Of a stretch of DNA of 64,000 nt, positions 17,374 to 25,864 are shown in pieces. Under the pieces are notes generated by a model. That model was not told the origin of the DNA. It was given only the letters and a program-made list of their open reading frames with translations, and searched no databases. Source of the DNA: Prevotella sp. 10(H) (GTDB taxonomy: Bacteria > Bacteroidota > Bacteroidia > Bacteroidales > Dysgonomonadaceae). Location of the stretch: the NCBI RefSeq assembly GCF_000711235.1, contig NZ_JOMI01000004.1, forward strand, positions 1-64,000, read 5' to 3'. Position 1 is the first letter of the stretch, and each line of letters begins with the position of its first letter. The position numbers were made by a program, and so were the translations under genes.

Positions 17374-18762
17374 GTGAGAAAGCTTCTGCACCTTATTATA
17401 TATGTAGCTTTGTTCGCAGCCCTTTTTGCATGTTCGAACGACGACGACTTTTCTTCCGATGGAAATTTGACGCTCAAATTTTCAGCGGATAAGATCCGTT
17501 TCGATACTGTCTTTAGCCATATCGGCTCTGCTACGAAGCAGTTTAAAATATATAACAGGAGCGACAAGTCTCTTGTCATTAGTTCAATACAAATAATGAA
17601 TCCGGACAAAAGCGGGTTCAGGATGAATATTGACGGGGAAAAAGGAACAAGCCTCAGCAATGTGGAAATCCTGAAAAAAGACAGCCTTTTCGGGTTCATA
17701 GAAGTTACGGTGAACGCCGAAGCCGAAAATCCGTTATTGATCCGCGACTCTATCCGCTTCGAAACAAATGGGAATATACAATACCTGCAACTGGAAGCCG
17801 TAGGGCAGGATGTTTACATATGGAAAGGCGGACGCATTACAAGGGATACTGTTATTCTCTCCAAAAAGCCATTACTGGTTTACGATTCTATTATTATCAA
17901 CAAAGGTGTTACAGCTACATTTCAAGAAGGGGCGAAGATATTCTTCCGCAACAATGCTTCTATGCGCATATATGGCACTCTAAAAGCCAATGGCAGCATA
18001 CAAAAACCTGTCATTTTCAGAGGCGACCGCTTCGACAGGATAGAAGGTGACATCCTTTACGACAATGTACCCGGACAATGGGACGGCATATATTTTTGCC
18101 CCGAGAGTTTCAACAACGAATTACTAAATGTCAATATACGAAATGCCACCCGTGGTATTACATTCCACGATTCCGGTATAAAGAACAAAAAGGCCGTTCT
18201 TACAAATACAGTAGTTCAGAATACGGCAGAATACGGCGTTAAAGCGACCAATTGCAAAATTGAAGGTGGGAACTGCCGGTTTGTAAACTCGAAAGGTGCT
18301 GCCTTGGAAGTGATCGGCGGTGCATACACATTCCTGCATTGTACAATAGCCAACTATTACCAATGGGACAGGCGTATAGCTGAAAGCCTGCTTATAAGCA
18401 ATACTATAAGCGCCCCTTTAGAAAAATGCGAGTTTATTAATTCCATTATATACGGCCCTGCCATAGACGAACTATACATCCAAATGCTGGCAAGCAACAC
18501 ATTCAATTATAAATTTGCCAATTGCCTGATTAAAGCTACAGAAATAACCCGTTCAGAGTTTATCAATACAATATGGAATGCCGATCCACAATTTAAAAAC
18601 CTGAACACAAGCGGAGATTATTCATACAATTTTGAATTGACAGACGGTTCGCCCGCCATTAATAAGGCAGATAAGGCATATTCCACGTCCCTACCTTCAG
18701 ACCTGAAAGGGCAATCGCGCCTCGATAATCCCGATATCGGATGTTATGAGTGGATCAGGTAG
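17374..18762 (+). CDS. Right-handed beta-helix lipoprotein
   Basis: The protein is about 462 aa if it starts at GTG 17374. A TTG at 17353 inside dsbA is the other in-frame choice. The N-terminus VRKLLHLIIYVALFAALFAC is a lipoprotein signal with the lipobox cysteine at its end, followed by an acidic SNDDD sorting-type stretch. Residues 30-140 look like a beta-sandwich. From about 150 on, repeated short strands (AKIFFRNNASMRIYGTLKAN, then VQNTAEYGVKATNC) indicate a parallel beta-helix, ending with the DNPDIGCYEW cap common in such proteins. It is probably on the outer membrane or surface. Ligand unknown. Confidence 0.75.
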   Translation: MRKLLHLIIYVALFAALFACSNDDDFSSDGNLTLKFSADKIRFDTVFSHIGSATKQFKIYNRSDKSLVISSIQIMNPDKSGFRMNIDGEKGTSLSNVEILKKDSLFGFIEVTVNAEAENPLLIRDSIRFETNGNIQYLQLEAVGQDVYIWKGGRITRDTVILSKKPLLVYDSIIINKGVTATFQEGAKIFFRNNASMRIYGTLKANGSIQKPVIFRGDRFDRIEGDILYDNVPGQWDGIYFCPESFNNELLNVNIRNATRGITFHDSGIKNKKAVLTNTVVQNTAEYGVKATNCKIEGGNCRFVNSKGAALEVIGGAYTFLHCTIANYYQWDRRIAESLLISNTISAPLEKCEFINSIIYGPAIDELYIQMLASNTFNYKFANCLIKATEITRSEFINTIWNADPQFKNLNTSGDYSYNFELTDGSPAINKADKAYSTSLPSDLKGQSRLDNPDIGCYEWIR

Positions 18763-19783
18763 ATTTGCTATATTGATTATTGTTGTAGTACTGACGTACA
18801 GCATTCCGCTAGTAGGGCAGGAGAAATTCCGTGTTATGTTTTATAATACTGAAAACATGTATGATATAAAAGATAACCCTGACACCAATGATGACGACCT
18901 GACTCCTAAAGGACAACTGCACTGGACAAAATACCGATACTGGAAGAAGTTAAATAATATAGGTAAAGTCATTGCCTCCGTTGGTGACGACTACCCTCCT
19001 GCCCTTGTAGGCATCTGCGAAGTAGAAAATGATTCGGTATTGTTTGACCTTACACGCCGGTCCAATCTGAAAGAACATAAGTATGAATATATTATAACAC
19101 ATTCGAAAGACGACAGAGGCTCGAATGTAGCGTTACTCTATCAGCGCGACCAAATGAAAGTTATCAGCCGTAATAGTTATACCCCTGTACTCTCCGATCC
19201 GGATAAGAATACAAGGGATATACTGCACATAACAGGTCGTGTTGTAAACAATGAATTACTGGACATTTTCATCTGCCATTTCCCGTCGAGGCGTGACGGA
19301 ATCCGTAAAACAAGGCCCGACCGTATAAAGTGCGCCGAATTATTGAAACAAAAGACGGATAGCATTTTGCGGATACGTAAAAAAGCCAATATCATTATTA
19401 TGGGCGACTTTAACGATTATCCATACGATATAAGTATTAAAGAAACACTTGCTGCACAAAGCATAGAATCGCCTATATCAGACAAGAAGCTGTATAATAT
19501 GTTCCTTGATAAAGCAATCAAAAAGGAATCGGGTTCTTATAAATACAGGGGAAAATGGAATTACATCGACCAGTTCATCGTTAACGGGAAACTATTAGGC
19601 AATTCGTCTAAGGTTAAGATAAAGAATAAAGAAGCGCATGTTTTTTCTGAAGACTTTCTTCTGCATGAAGACAGTCAGAAATATGGAGGACTAAAACCGT
19701 TCCGTACTTATCTCGGATTTAAATATCTGGGCGGTTACAGCGATCACCTGCCAATCTATATGGACTTAATCATTAAAAACTAA
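18746..19783 (+). CDS. Secreted endonuclease/exonuclease/phosphatase family protein
   Basis: This 345-aa protein has a signal peptide (AILIIVVVLTYSIPLVGQ) and then the EEP fold. FRVMFYNTENMYD holds the metal-binding Asn/Glu, GICEVENDS a second acidic site, IIMGDFNDYP the catalytic Asp/Asn pair, and GGYSDHLPIYMDL the final Asp-His. EEP enzymes cleave phosphodiesters or phosphates, from DNA to lipids; the exported location suggests nutrient scavenging. The start overlaps the beta-helix lipoprotein gene by 17 bp, so translation is probably coupled. Confidence 0.88.
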   Translation: MSGSGRFAILIIVVVLTYSIPLVGQEKFRVMFYNTENMYDIKDNPDTNDDDLTPKGQLHWTKYRYWKKLNNIGKVIASVGDDYPPALVGICEVENDSVLFDLTRRSNLKEHKYEYIITHSKDDRGSNVALLYQRDQMKVISRNSYTPVLSDPDKNTRDILHITGRVVNNELLDIFICHFPSRRDGIRKTRPDRIKCAELLKQKTDSILRIRKKANIIIMGDFNDYPYDISIKETLAAQSIESPISDKKLYNMFLDKAIKKESGSYKYRGKWNYIDQFIVNGKLLGNSSKVKIKNKEAHVFSEDFLLHEDSQKYGGLKPFRTYLGFKYLGGYSDHLPIYMDLIIKN

Positions 19784-19789
19784 GGGAGG

Positions 19790-20677
19790 ATGAAGCAGGC
19801 CATATTGATTACAGCATACAAGAATCCGCAGCAGCTTTTAGATATCGTGGATTTCTTCGATGAAGACTTTTCATTCTATATCCATATAGATAATAAGAGT
19901 AATATCCCTGCCGCAGATATAAAGATGCTGGAATCACGTTTATCTGTAAGATTCGTATCCCGTACCTATAGTATCAATTGGGGAAGTATAGACCATCTGA
20001 AAGCTATCCTGCTTTTATCTCAGGAATGTATCAAGGATAAAAGTATAGAATATATTCACCTGATTACAGGACAGGACTTTCCGGTAAAGACTCCTCACCA
20101 GATAACAGATTATCTGAAAGAAAATAGGGGAACCGAGTTTCTGTCGGCAAGACCTCTGCCGATTGAAACATGGAAAGGCGGCGGCCTTAACAGGGTTCAA
20201 TATTATAACCTGTATGAAGTATTCAATGCCAAAAGCTGGCAACGGGTGTTTATTAAGGTATTTGTTTTTATGCAGAAGGTTGTCGGTTATAAGCGTAAAT
20301 TGCCTGCTGAACTGCCACAGCTATACGGAGGCTCTACTTACTGGACAATTACGCGAGAAGCTGTAGAATATTACATTGACTTCTTGGATAAGAATCCGCA
20401 TGTATTAAAAGCTTATGACTATACCTTCTGCTCCGAAGAAATTCTTTTGCACTCCATATTAATGAATTCTCCATTCAAAGAGAAGGTAGCTAAAAGAAAT
20501 CTCCGGTTTATGCTGTGGGAAAACCGCGACGGCGCATATCCGCCCAATCTGGATGAAAGGGATTATGAAAGTATTATAAATTCGGATGCCTTCTTTGCCC
20601 GAAAGTTCGATTATCGGGTTTCCAAGAATTTACAAAATAAGATTATAGCACACCTGTCGGGAACTAATAGCGATTAG
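19790..20677 (+). CDS. Core-2/I-branching-type glycosyltransferase (GT14)
   Basis: This 295-aa protein has the GT14 core: AILITAYKNPQQL at the start, YIHIDNKSNIP, SINWGSIDHLKAILLL, and the hallmark HLITGQDFPVKTPHQI around residue 92. A later LYGGSTYWTITREAVEY block and an acidic CSEEILLHSIL segment fit the catalytic region. The family adds GlcNAc or xylose branches from UDP-sugars. It starts 6 bp after the EEP gene with a good GGGAGG ribosome site. The 3' end overlaps the convergent marR-type gene by 14 bp. Confidence 0.88.
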   Translation: MKQAILITAYKNPQQLLDIVDFFDEDFSFYIHIDNKSNIPAADIKMLESRLSVRFVSRTYSINWGSIDHLKAILLLSQECIKDKSIEYIHLITGQDFPVKTPHQITDYLKENRGTEFLSARPLPIETWKGGGLNRVQYYNLYEVFNAKSWQRVFIKVFVFMQKVVGYKRKLPAELPQLYGGSTYWTITREAVEYYIDFLDKNPHVLKAYDYTFCSEEILLHSILMNSPFKEKVAKRNLRFMLWENRDGAYPPNLDERDYESIINSDAFFARKFDYRVSKNLQNKIIAHLSGTNSD

Positions 20678-21146
20678 ATTCCTCGAGTGCTTCACGTATA
20701 TTGCCGAAAACAGCCGACAGGAGGAAGCGCACATGTTTCAGCCCGTCTTCATCGATACCGGCCAAAGCCGCATCCATGGTGCGGTAAACAGCACGGTTGG
20801 CACAATCTTTTATCGACCGGCCCAGTTCTGTAAGGTATACATAGTTGGAACGCCTGTCGGTAGTAGATGCATTGCGATAGACAAGATTCTGCTTAGCCAG
20901 ATTATCTATCAGCCGGGTCATACTCGGCTTGTCTTTGAAGGTCGAATTGCATAAAGTCTGCTGCGTCACACCGTCTTGTCTCCATAGAAAAGCAAGTACG
21001 GTCCACTGTTCGGGTGTTATGTCCAAACCCTCTTTGCGAAGGTTGCGGTACATCATCCGGTTGATCGCCATTGACACTTTTCCATTTATGATAGGGAAAA
21101 TAAGGTCCTGGTCTTCATTTAAGCTTAAGATATCTCCGTTATCCAT
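20664..21146 (-). CDS. MarR-family transcriptional regulator
   Basis: This 160-aa protein has the MarR winged-helix layout: a dimerisation helix at the start, ITPEQWTVLAFLWRQDGVTQ followed by the recognition helix region DKPSMTRLIDNLAKQNLVYR, and the wing ASTTDRRSNYVYLTELG. No redox cysteine pattern is obvious. It is divergent from rpsF and has its own perfect promoter. It may control itself, but no target is visible and a role in ribosomal protein expression should not be assumed. Confidence 0.92.
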   Translation of the reverse strand: MDNGDILSLNEDQDLIFPIINGKVSMAINRMMYRNLRKEGLDITPEQWTVLAFLWRQDGVTQQTLCNSTFKDKPSMTRLIDNLAKQNLVYRNASTTDRRSNYVYLTELGRSIKDCANRAVYRTMDAALAGIDEDGLKHVRFLLSAVFGNIREALEESNRY

Positions 21147-21171
21147 TAGGTCTTATTTCATATTGGTAATA

Positions 21172-21202
21172 CAAATGTAAGATAAGATGTCTGTTAATCA
21201 AA
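21172..21202 (-). promoter_or_regulatory. Promoter of the marR-type gene
   Basis: On the minus strand TTTG (21202-21199), 19 nt, TACATTTG (21179-21172) matches the Bacteroidetes promoter exactly. The leader is about 25 nt. Confidence 0.8.
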
Positions 21203-21222
21203 GATTTTTTAAAGCTTTAGCA

Positions 21223-21253
21223 TTTGTTATATTAATAAAAAAGTCTATCTTTG
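21223..21253 (+). promoter_or_regulatory. Promoter of rpsF-rpsR-rplI
   Basis: TTTG (21223-21226), 19 nt, TATCTTTG (21246-21253) is an exact consensus promoter. The leader to the rpsF ATG is about 42 nt. Confidence 0.88.
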
Positions 21254-21301
21254 CACCTCATTTGCAAAAATGACATGTTTAATTTTATAATTATTTAATT
21301 T

Positions 21302-21658
21302 ATGAACAATTACGAAACCGTTTTCATTTTGACTCCCGTTTTGTCTGATGTACAGATGAAGGAAGCGGTAGAAAAATTCAAGACTATTTTGACCAACGAA
21401 GGGGCAAAAATAGTAAATGAAGAAAACTGGGGACTACGTAAGCTGGCTTATCCAATCCAGAAGAAGTCTACCGGTTTTTATGCTATGTTAGAGTTTGAAG
21501 CTGATCCGTCTGTAATCGCTAAACTAGAACTTAACTTCCGTCGCGATGAACGTGTAATCCGTTTCCTTACTTTCCGTCAGGATAAGTTTGCACACGAGTA
21601 TGCACAAAAGAGAAGAAATCTAAAATCACCTAAAAAAGAAGAAGTAAAGGAGAACTAA
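21302..21658 (+). CDS. rpsF: 30S ribosomal protein S6
   Basis: This 118-aa protein is full length for S6. The start [20 protein letters not shown], the central [20 protein letters not shown] and the strand [14 protein letters not shown] are all conserved. S6 pairs with S18 on the platform of the small subunit. A short Lys-rich tail follows. It is first in the S6-S18-L9 operon and is followed by rpsR after 3 bp. Confidence 0.98.
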   Translation: MNNYETVFILTPVLSDVQMKEAVEKFKTILTNEGAKIVNEENWGLRKLAYPIQKKSTGFYAMLEFEADPSVIAKLELNFRRDERVIRFLTFRQDKFAHEYAQKRRNLKSPKKEEVKEN

Positions 21659-21661
21659 ATT

Positions 21662-21928
21662 ATGGCACAGCAATCAGAAATCAGATATTTGACTCCGCCT
21701 TCAGTTGACGTCAAGAAAAAGAAATACTGCCGCTTCAAAAAGAACGGTATAAAGTATATAGACTACAAAGACCCTGAGTTTTTGAAGAAATTCCTTAACG
21801 AACAGGGAAAAATTCTTCCTCGCCGTATCACCGGTACATCTCTTAAATTCCAACGTCGTGTTGCACAAGCTGTAAAAAGGGCTCGCCATTTAGCTTTGCT
21901 TCCTTACGTTACAGACTTAATGAAATAA
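21662..21928 (+). CDS. rpsR: 30S ribosomal protein S18
   Basis: This 88-aa protein shows the S18 core, including [40 protein letters not shown] and [11 protein letters not shown]. It binds the 16S rRNA central domain with S6. The N-terminus carries CRFKKNG, with a single cysteine rather than a zinc-binding set. It lies 3 bp after rpsF and 18 bp before rplI. Confidence 0.98.
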   Translation: MAQQSEIRYLTPPSVDVKKKKYCRFKKNGIKYIDYKDPEFLKKFLNEQGKILPRRITGTSLKFQRRVAQAVKRARHLALLPYVTDLMK

Positions 21929-21946
21929 TAAAAAGGAGGAAAAGAA

Positions 21947-22390
21947 ATGCAAGTTATATTGAAAGAAGACATCCTTAACTTAGGATATAAAGATGAAGTC
22001 GTAACGGTTAAAGACGGTTACGGACGTAATTACCTTATACCTCAAGGTAAAGCTGTGATAGCATCAGAGTCTGCAAAGAAAGTGATGGCTGAAAACCTGA
22101 AACAACGCGCTCACAAACTTGAGAAAATCAAGAATGACGCTCAGGAACTGGCTGCCAAACTAGAAGGAGTTTCGCTTACTATCGGAGCAAAAACAAGCTC
22201 GACAGGTACTATCTTCGGCTCTGTAACTAACATACAGATAGCTGAAGCTCTTGAGAAACTTGGTTACAATGTAGACAGAAAGGTGATCATCATCAAAGAT
22301 GCCGTGAAAGAAGTAGGTACTTACAAAGCTATCGCTAAGCTTCACAAAGAAGTTTCGGTAGAAATACCTTTCGAAGTAGTATCGGAATAA
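21947..22390 (+). CDS. rplI: 50S ribosomal protein L9
   Basis: This 147-aa protein is full length for L9. The N-terminal domain has [20 protein letters not shown], the long connecting helix is Lys/Glu-rich, and the C-terminal domain has [21 protein letters not shown]9 sits at the base of the L1 stalk. It is the last gene of the operon; a good GGAGG site precedes it and a strong terminator follows 23 bp after the stop. Confidence 0.98.
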   Translation: MQVILKEDILNLGYKDEVVTVKDGYGRNYLIPQGKAVIASESAKKVMAENLKQRAHKLEKIKNDAQELAAKLEGVSLTIGAKTSSTGTIFGSVTNIQIAEALEKLGYNVDRKVIIIKDAVKEVGTYKAIAKLHKEVSVEIPFEVVSE

Positions 22391-22413
22391 GACATATTTC
22401 AAACATATTAGGA

Positions 22414-22443
22414 AAAAGAGCTACAGTTTGTAGCTCTTTTTTT
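22414..22443 (+). terminator. Terminator of the rpsF operon
   Basis: AAAAGAGCTACA (22414-22425) and TGTAGCTCTTTT (22429-22440) form a perfect 12-bp stem, followed by more T. Confidence 0.93.
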
Positions 22444-22475
22444 ATATTCTTTAACAACAATACGAAAATTACACC

Positions 22476-22483
22476 TATCTTTG
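22476..22483 (+). promoter_or_regulatory. -7 element of the small lipoprotein gene
   Basis: TATCTTTG lies 30 nt before the ATG at 22514. The -33 region has only a TTTA at a long spacing. Confidence 0.5.
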
Positions 22484-22513
22484 CACACTTACTATTAATT
22501 TAAAACATTTGTT

Positions 22514-22909
22514 ATGAAAAATTTATCCAAAACTACATTTAGCATAATCGCTATCTTATTTGTTTCTATGTGCTTTATCCAATGTAAAGATGCAAAAGAT
22601 GCTGCTGTGACTAAATATCTGGAGTTGCAGGCAGAGCAACTAAATAAACAATTTCCTATGAACATGGGAGCCATGACTATGGAGAAATGTACAATAGAGG
22701 GAAAGACAATCAAATTATTTGTTACAATAAATTCAGACGTGGAAACATTTGATGCTGAAGCAGGAAAAACAGCAGCAGTGCAGTCTATCAAAAACAGTCC
22801 GGAAGCAAAACAATCGCAGGAATTCGGTATTTCATATGCATATGAATACAAGAATGCTTCGGGTAAGGTTATAGGAGAAATCAACATATCGCCTGAAGAT
22901 TACAAATAA
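22514..22909 (+). CDS. Small lipoprotein of unrecognised family, paralog of 60119-60526
   Basis: This 131-aa protein has a lipoprotein signal ending FVSMCFIQC with the lipid cysteine near residue 24. The mature part begins with an alpha helix (VTKYLELQAEQLNKQFP), then strands CTIEGKTIKLFVTINSD, a second helix and a final strand pair ending INISPEDYK. The same layout and shared residues appear in the protein at 60119-60526. I recognise no named family. It has its own -7 box and a strong terminator, so it is expressed alone. Confidence 0.75.
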   Translation: MKNLSKTTFSIIAILFVSMCFIQCKDAKDAAVTKYLELQAEQLNKQFPMNMGAMTMEKCTIEGKTIKLFVTINSDVETFDAEAGKTAAVQSIKNSPEAKQSQEFGISYAYEYKNASGKVIGEINISPEDYK

Positions 22910-22933
22910 TCGGATGATATATTAAAAGATAAG

Positions 22934-22972
22934 ATATCCGGAAACTAATCTTAGTTTCCGGATATTTTTTTA
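22934..22972 (+). terminator. Terminator of the small lipoprotein gene
   Basis: Arms 22934-22948 and 22951-22965 are perfect 15-bp inverted copies (core ATATCCGGAAACT), followed by seven T. The innermost pairs open to make the loop. Confidence 0.93.
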
Positions 22973-23319
22973 TGCATGAGATATATAATATTGGGATAAA
23001 TTTATCTATATATAAAAACGCATTATTATCTGAAAATATAAAAAAATAAATCGTTACTCGTTTATGTTACTTTTCTGCTCATTTCACTTTACATAAATAA
23101 TTAAAATAACACAGCATTAGAAATAGATAAAAACTATATTTGATTTTCAATCATAATTCTTTGATTTTCAACCCTGGCTATTTCATTTGAAGATAAAACG
23201 ATAATTCTTTTAACTTAAAATCATAAAAAAACAGTACCTTCGTGTGGTTTAAAAGTTTAATTATCAAAATCTTTTAAAACAATATCTTGTTAATAATAAA
23301 AAACTAAAATAGAAGCGAT
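22973..23319. other. Gene-free upstream region of gnd
   Basis: No gene is seen in this AT-rich stretch. It holds two TTTGATTTTCAA sites (see 23139-23171), two copies of ATAATTCTTT (23152-23161 and 23201-23210), and a near -7 box TACCTTCG at 23235-23242. It is the likely control region of the gnd-zwf-pgl operon. Confidence 0.6.
23139..23171. repeat. Two direct copies of a palindromic 12-mer upstream of gnd
   Basis: TTTGATTTTCAA occurs at 23139-23150 and 23160-23171, exactly 21 bp apart, or two helical turns. Each copy contains the palindrome TTGA-nnn-TCAA. This spacing suits a dimeric regulator bound on one face of the DNA, upstream of the near -7 box at 23235. Confidence 0.55.
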
Positions 23320-24216
23320 ATGAAAATCGGATTTGTAGGATTAGGAAAAATGGGCGGCAAAATGGTAGAACGCCTTTTGAATCACGGTCATGAAATAGTT
23401 GCATACAACTTAACCCAGAAAGAAATAGACGATGTGGCGGCAAAAGGTGCTATTCCGGCTTCGAGCCTGAAAGATTTGGTGAGTAAACTGGAAGGGCGTA
23501 AACTGGTATGGCTGATGGTTCCTGCGGGTAAACCTGTAGAAGAAAACATTGCCGAACTGCTTACTTTACTTAATCCGAACGATATAATCGTCGATGGCGG
23601 TAACAGCTACTGGCGCGAAACCGTAGAACGCGGTAAAAAGGTACAAGAGAAAGGAATCCATTACCTCGATTGTGGTACCAGTGGTGGTGTATGGGGACTT
23701 CAGAACGGATACTGCCTGATGTATGGCGGAGACAAAGATGCCTGCAATTTTGCAGAACCTATATTTAAAAGCCTTGCTCCCGAAAACGGATACATGCGTT
23801 GCGGAGAAAGCGGTGCAGGTCATATGGTAAAGATGGTGCACAATGGCATAGAGTATGGTATGATGCAGGCTTATGCCGAAGGCTTCGAAATAATGAAGAA
23901 TTCTCCCTATGATGTTGATCTCGAAAAGATATCACGTGTATGGATGCAGGGATCGGTAGTACGTTCATGGTTATTGGAACTGATAGGAAACGCACTCGAA
24001 GGAAACGAAAATCTCGACGGTATAAAGGATTATGTTGCCGATAGCGGTGAAGGCCGCTGGACAGTGCAAACGGCAATTGATTTTGATGTGCCGGCACATG
24101 TAATTACAGCTTCGCTCTTTACGCGATTCGAATCCAGACAGGAATCGTCTTACGCTATGAAACTGCTCGCTGCAATGAGAAATCAGTTTGGCGGACATGA
24201 AATCAAAAAAGACTAA
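23320..24216 (+). CDS. gnd: 6-phosphogluconate dehydrogenase, decarboxylating (short type)
   Basis: This 298-aa protein belongs to the short 6PGDH class of about 300 aa, not the 470-aa class. It shows the nucleotide-binding start IGFVGLGKMGGKMVERLL, the WLMVPAG segment, DGGNSYWRETVERG, the substrate motif DCGTSGGVWGLQNGYCLM, and GHMVKMVHNGIEYGMMQAYA with the catalytic Lys. It oxidises 6-phosphogluconate to ribulose 5-phosphate and CO2. Short enzymes are often NAD-preferring; that is family knowledge, not visible here. It is first gene of gnd-zwf-pgl. Confidence 0.94.
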   Translation: MKIGFVGLGKMGGKMVERLLNHGHEIVAYNLTQKEIDDVAAKGAIPASSLKDLVSKLEGRKLVWLMVPAGKPVEENIAELLTLLNPNDIIVDGGNSYWRETVERGKKVQEKGIHYLDCGTSGGVWGLQNGYCLMYGGDKDACNFAEPIFKSLAPENGYMRCGESGAGHMVKMVHNGIEYGMMQAYAEGFEIMKNSPYDVDLEKISRVWMQGSVVRSWLLELIGNALEGNENLDGIKDYVADSGEGRWTVQTAIDFDVPAHVITASLFTRFESRQESSYAMKLLAAMRNQFGGHEIKKD

Positions 24217-24321
24217 CTTAGTTACTAGTTACTCCGCCCTATGGGCAGTTACAAGTTTGCTGACGCGCAACAAATCGACGTTTAAATAAGCTTGTTACTC
24301 GTAACTCGTAACTCGTAACTA
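24214..24321 (+). repeat. Heptanucleotide arrays in the gnd-zwf spacer
   Basis: GTTACTN-type heptads run from the gnd stop (GTTACTA 24221-24227, GTTACTC 24228-24234, GTTACAA 24248-24254). A second array has GTTACTC, GTAACTC, GTAACTC, GTAACTA at 24294-24321. AGTTACTAGTTAC (24220-24232) pairs with GTAACTCGTAACT (24308-24320) at 12 of 13 positions, so a long hairpin can form just before the zwf start. The right array ends 7 nt before the ATG. Confidence 0.8.
24219..24263 (+). repeat. 45-bp dispersed repeat, copy 1
   Basis: This segment matches 56066-56109 at about 37 of 45 positions with one 1-nt gap. Nearly all differences are transitions. The centre is a small hairpin GCCC-TAT-GGGC, which in the other copy is CCC-TGC-GGG. 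Confidence 0.7.
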
Positions 24322-24328
24322 AAGAACA

Positions 24329-25864
24329 ATGAAACCAAAGCATATAAAAGATCAGGCTCTGATTATATTCGGTGCATCGGGCGACCTTACCCATAGGAAG
24401 CTCATTCCGGCAATATTCGACCTGTATCGCCAAAAATCATTGCCTCAGAACTTTGCCGTTCTGGGCGTGGCACGCAGCCCTTATACCGACGATTCATTCC
24501 GCGAAAAGATGAAAGACGGTATCAGACAGTTTGCAACTGCTAAAGACATATCTGATGAAGAACTGAATACCTTCAGTCAGAAACTGCATTATCTTTCTAT
24601 CAATACGGATGACGGCAAGGATTATGTGAAAGTAAAAGAAAGACTGGAACAGCTAGATAAGGAGGAAAATACCGCTGGAAACTACATCTTCTATCTTTCT
24701 ACTCCACCTGCATTATATCCGCTGGTTCCTAAATTTCTAGCTCAACAGGGTTTGAACAAGGAAGAAGGATATTTCAGGAGAATAATTATAGAAAAGCCTT
24801 TCGGCACAGACCTCAAATCTGCTATAAGCCTGAATGCTTCTCTGCGAGAGGATTATAAAGAAGATCAGATTTACCGCATAGATCATTATCTGGGTAAGGA
24901 AACGGTACAGAATATGCTTGTTACCCGCTTTGCAAACGGAATATATGAGCCTCTGTGGAACAGGAATTACATACATCACGTAGAAATTACTGCTGCCGAA
25001 AGTATCGGTGTTGAAAATCGCGGAAGCTATTACGACCATTCGGGAGCATTGCGGGATATGCTTCAAAATCACCTGTTGCAATTAGTGGCGCTTGTTGCCA
25101 TGGAGCCACCAATGGCCATAGAATCGGAAGCCATACGCAACGAAAAATTGAAAGTATTTCAGGCACTGCGTCCAATGTCGGATGAAGATGTTTTCAAAAA
25201 CGTAATCCGCGGACAATACACTGCTGCCAATATAAAAGGGAAATATGCGAAAGGCTATCGTGAAGAAAAAGATGTAGACAAAGACTCCCGCACCGAAACA
25301 TATATTGCGATGAAACTCTTCATCGACAACTGGCGCTGGGGTGATGTACCTTTCTATATTCGTACAGGGAAACGCTTGCCTACACGTGTTTCAGAAGTGG
25401 TTATCCATTTCAAACCTGCACCGCAACGTTTGTTCCACGAAACAACTGATTTGAGGAATGATGATAATCAACTCGTTATAAGAATCCAACCGGATGAAGG
25501 CATATTACTGAAAACCAGAATGAAAGTACCGGGTAGCGGTTATCAGGTAAAAACCGTGAATATGGATTTCCATTACTCACAATTACAGGACACTTATCTG
25601 CCTGAGGCTTATGAAAGACTTTTGCTGGATTGTATGACGGGCGATTCAACGCTTTACATACGCGGTGATGCTTTGGAAGCCACATGGAAATTTGTACAAC
25701 CTCTGATCGATTTCTGGGAAAAGAATCCCGATGCCCCGCTGCACGGTTATCCCGCAGGTACATGGGGTCCTGAAAATGCAGACGACCTTATAGAAGAAAA
25801 AAATCTTACATGGCGTTATCCATGTAAGAATCTCTCCGATGATGGAATATATTGTGAATTATGA
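24329..25864 (+). CDS. zwf: Glucose-6-phosphate 1-dehydrogenase
   Basis: This 511-aa protein is full length. The dinucleotide-binding GASGDLTHRKLIPAIFDL is near the N-terminus, and the active-site RIDHYLGKETVQNM is around residue 190. The C-terminal domain carries FYIRTGKRLPTRVSEVVIHF. It oxidises glucose 6-phosphate to 6-phosphogluconolactone, making NADPH. It is the middle gene of the oxidative pentose-phosphate operon. Its leader carries heptad repeats up to 7 nt from the ATG, and its stop overlaps pgl by 4 bp. Confidence 0.97.
   Translation: MKPKHIKDQALIIFGASGDLTHRKLIPAIFDLYRQKSLPQNFAVLGVARSPYTDDSFREKMKDGIRQFATAKDISDEELNTFSQKLHYLSINTDDGKDYVKVKERLEQLDKEENTAGNYIFYLSTPPALYPLVPKFLAQQGLNKEEGYFRRIIIEKPFGTDLKSAISLNASLREDYKEDQIYRIDHYLGKETVQNMLVTRFANGIYEPLWNRNYIHHVEITAAESIGVENRGSYYDHSGALRDMLQNHLLQLVALVAMEPPMAIESEAIRNEKLKVFQALRPMSDEDVFKNVIRGQYTAANIKGKYAKGYREEKDVDKDSRTETYIAMKLFIDNWRWGDVPFYIRTGKRLPTRVSEVVIHFKPAPQRLFHETTDLRNDDNQLVIRIQPDEGILLKTRMKVPGSGYQVKTVNMDFHYSQLQDTYLPEAYERLLLDCMTGDSTLYIRGDALEATWKFVQPLIDFWEKNPDAPLHGYPAGTWGPENADDLIEEKNLTWRYPCKNLSDDGIYCEL

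Noticed and set aside
24294-24321. Short tandem repeats as a CRISPR array
   Set aside because: Units are 7 bp without spacers, and no cas gene is present.
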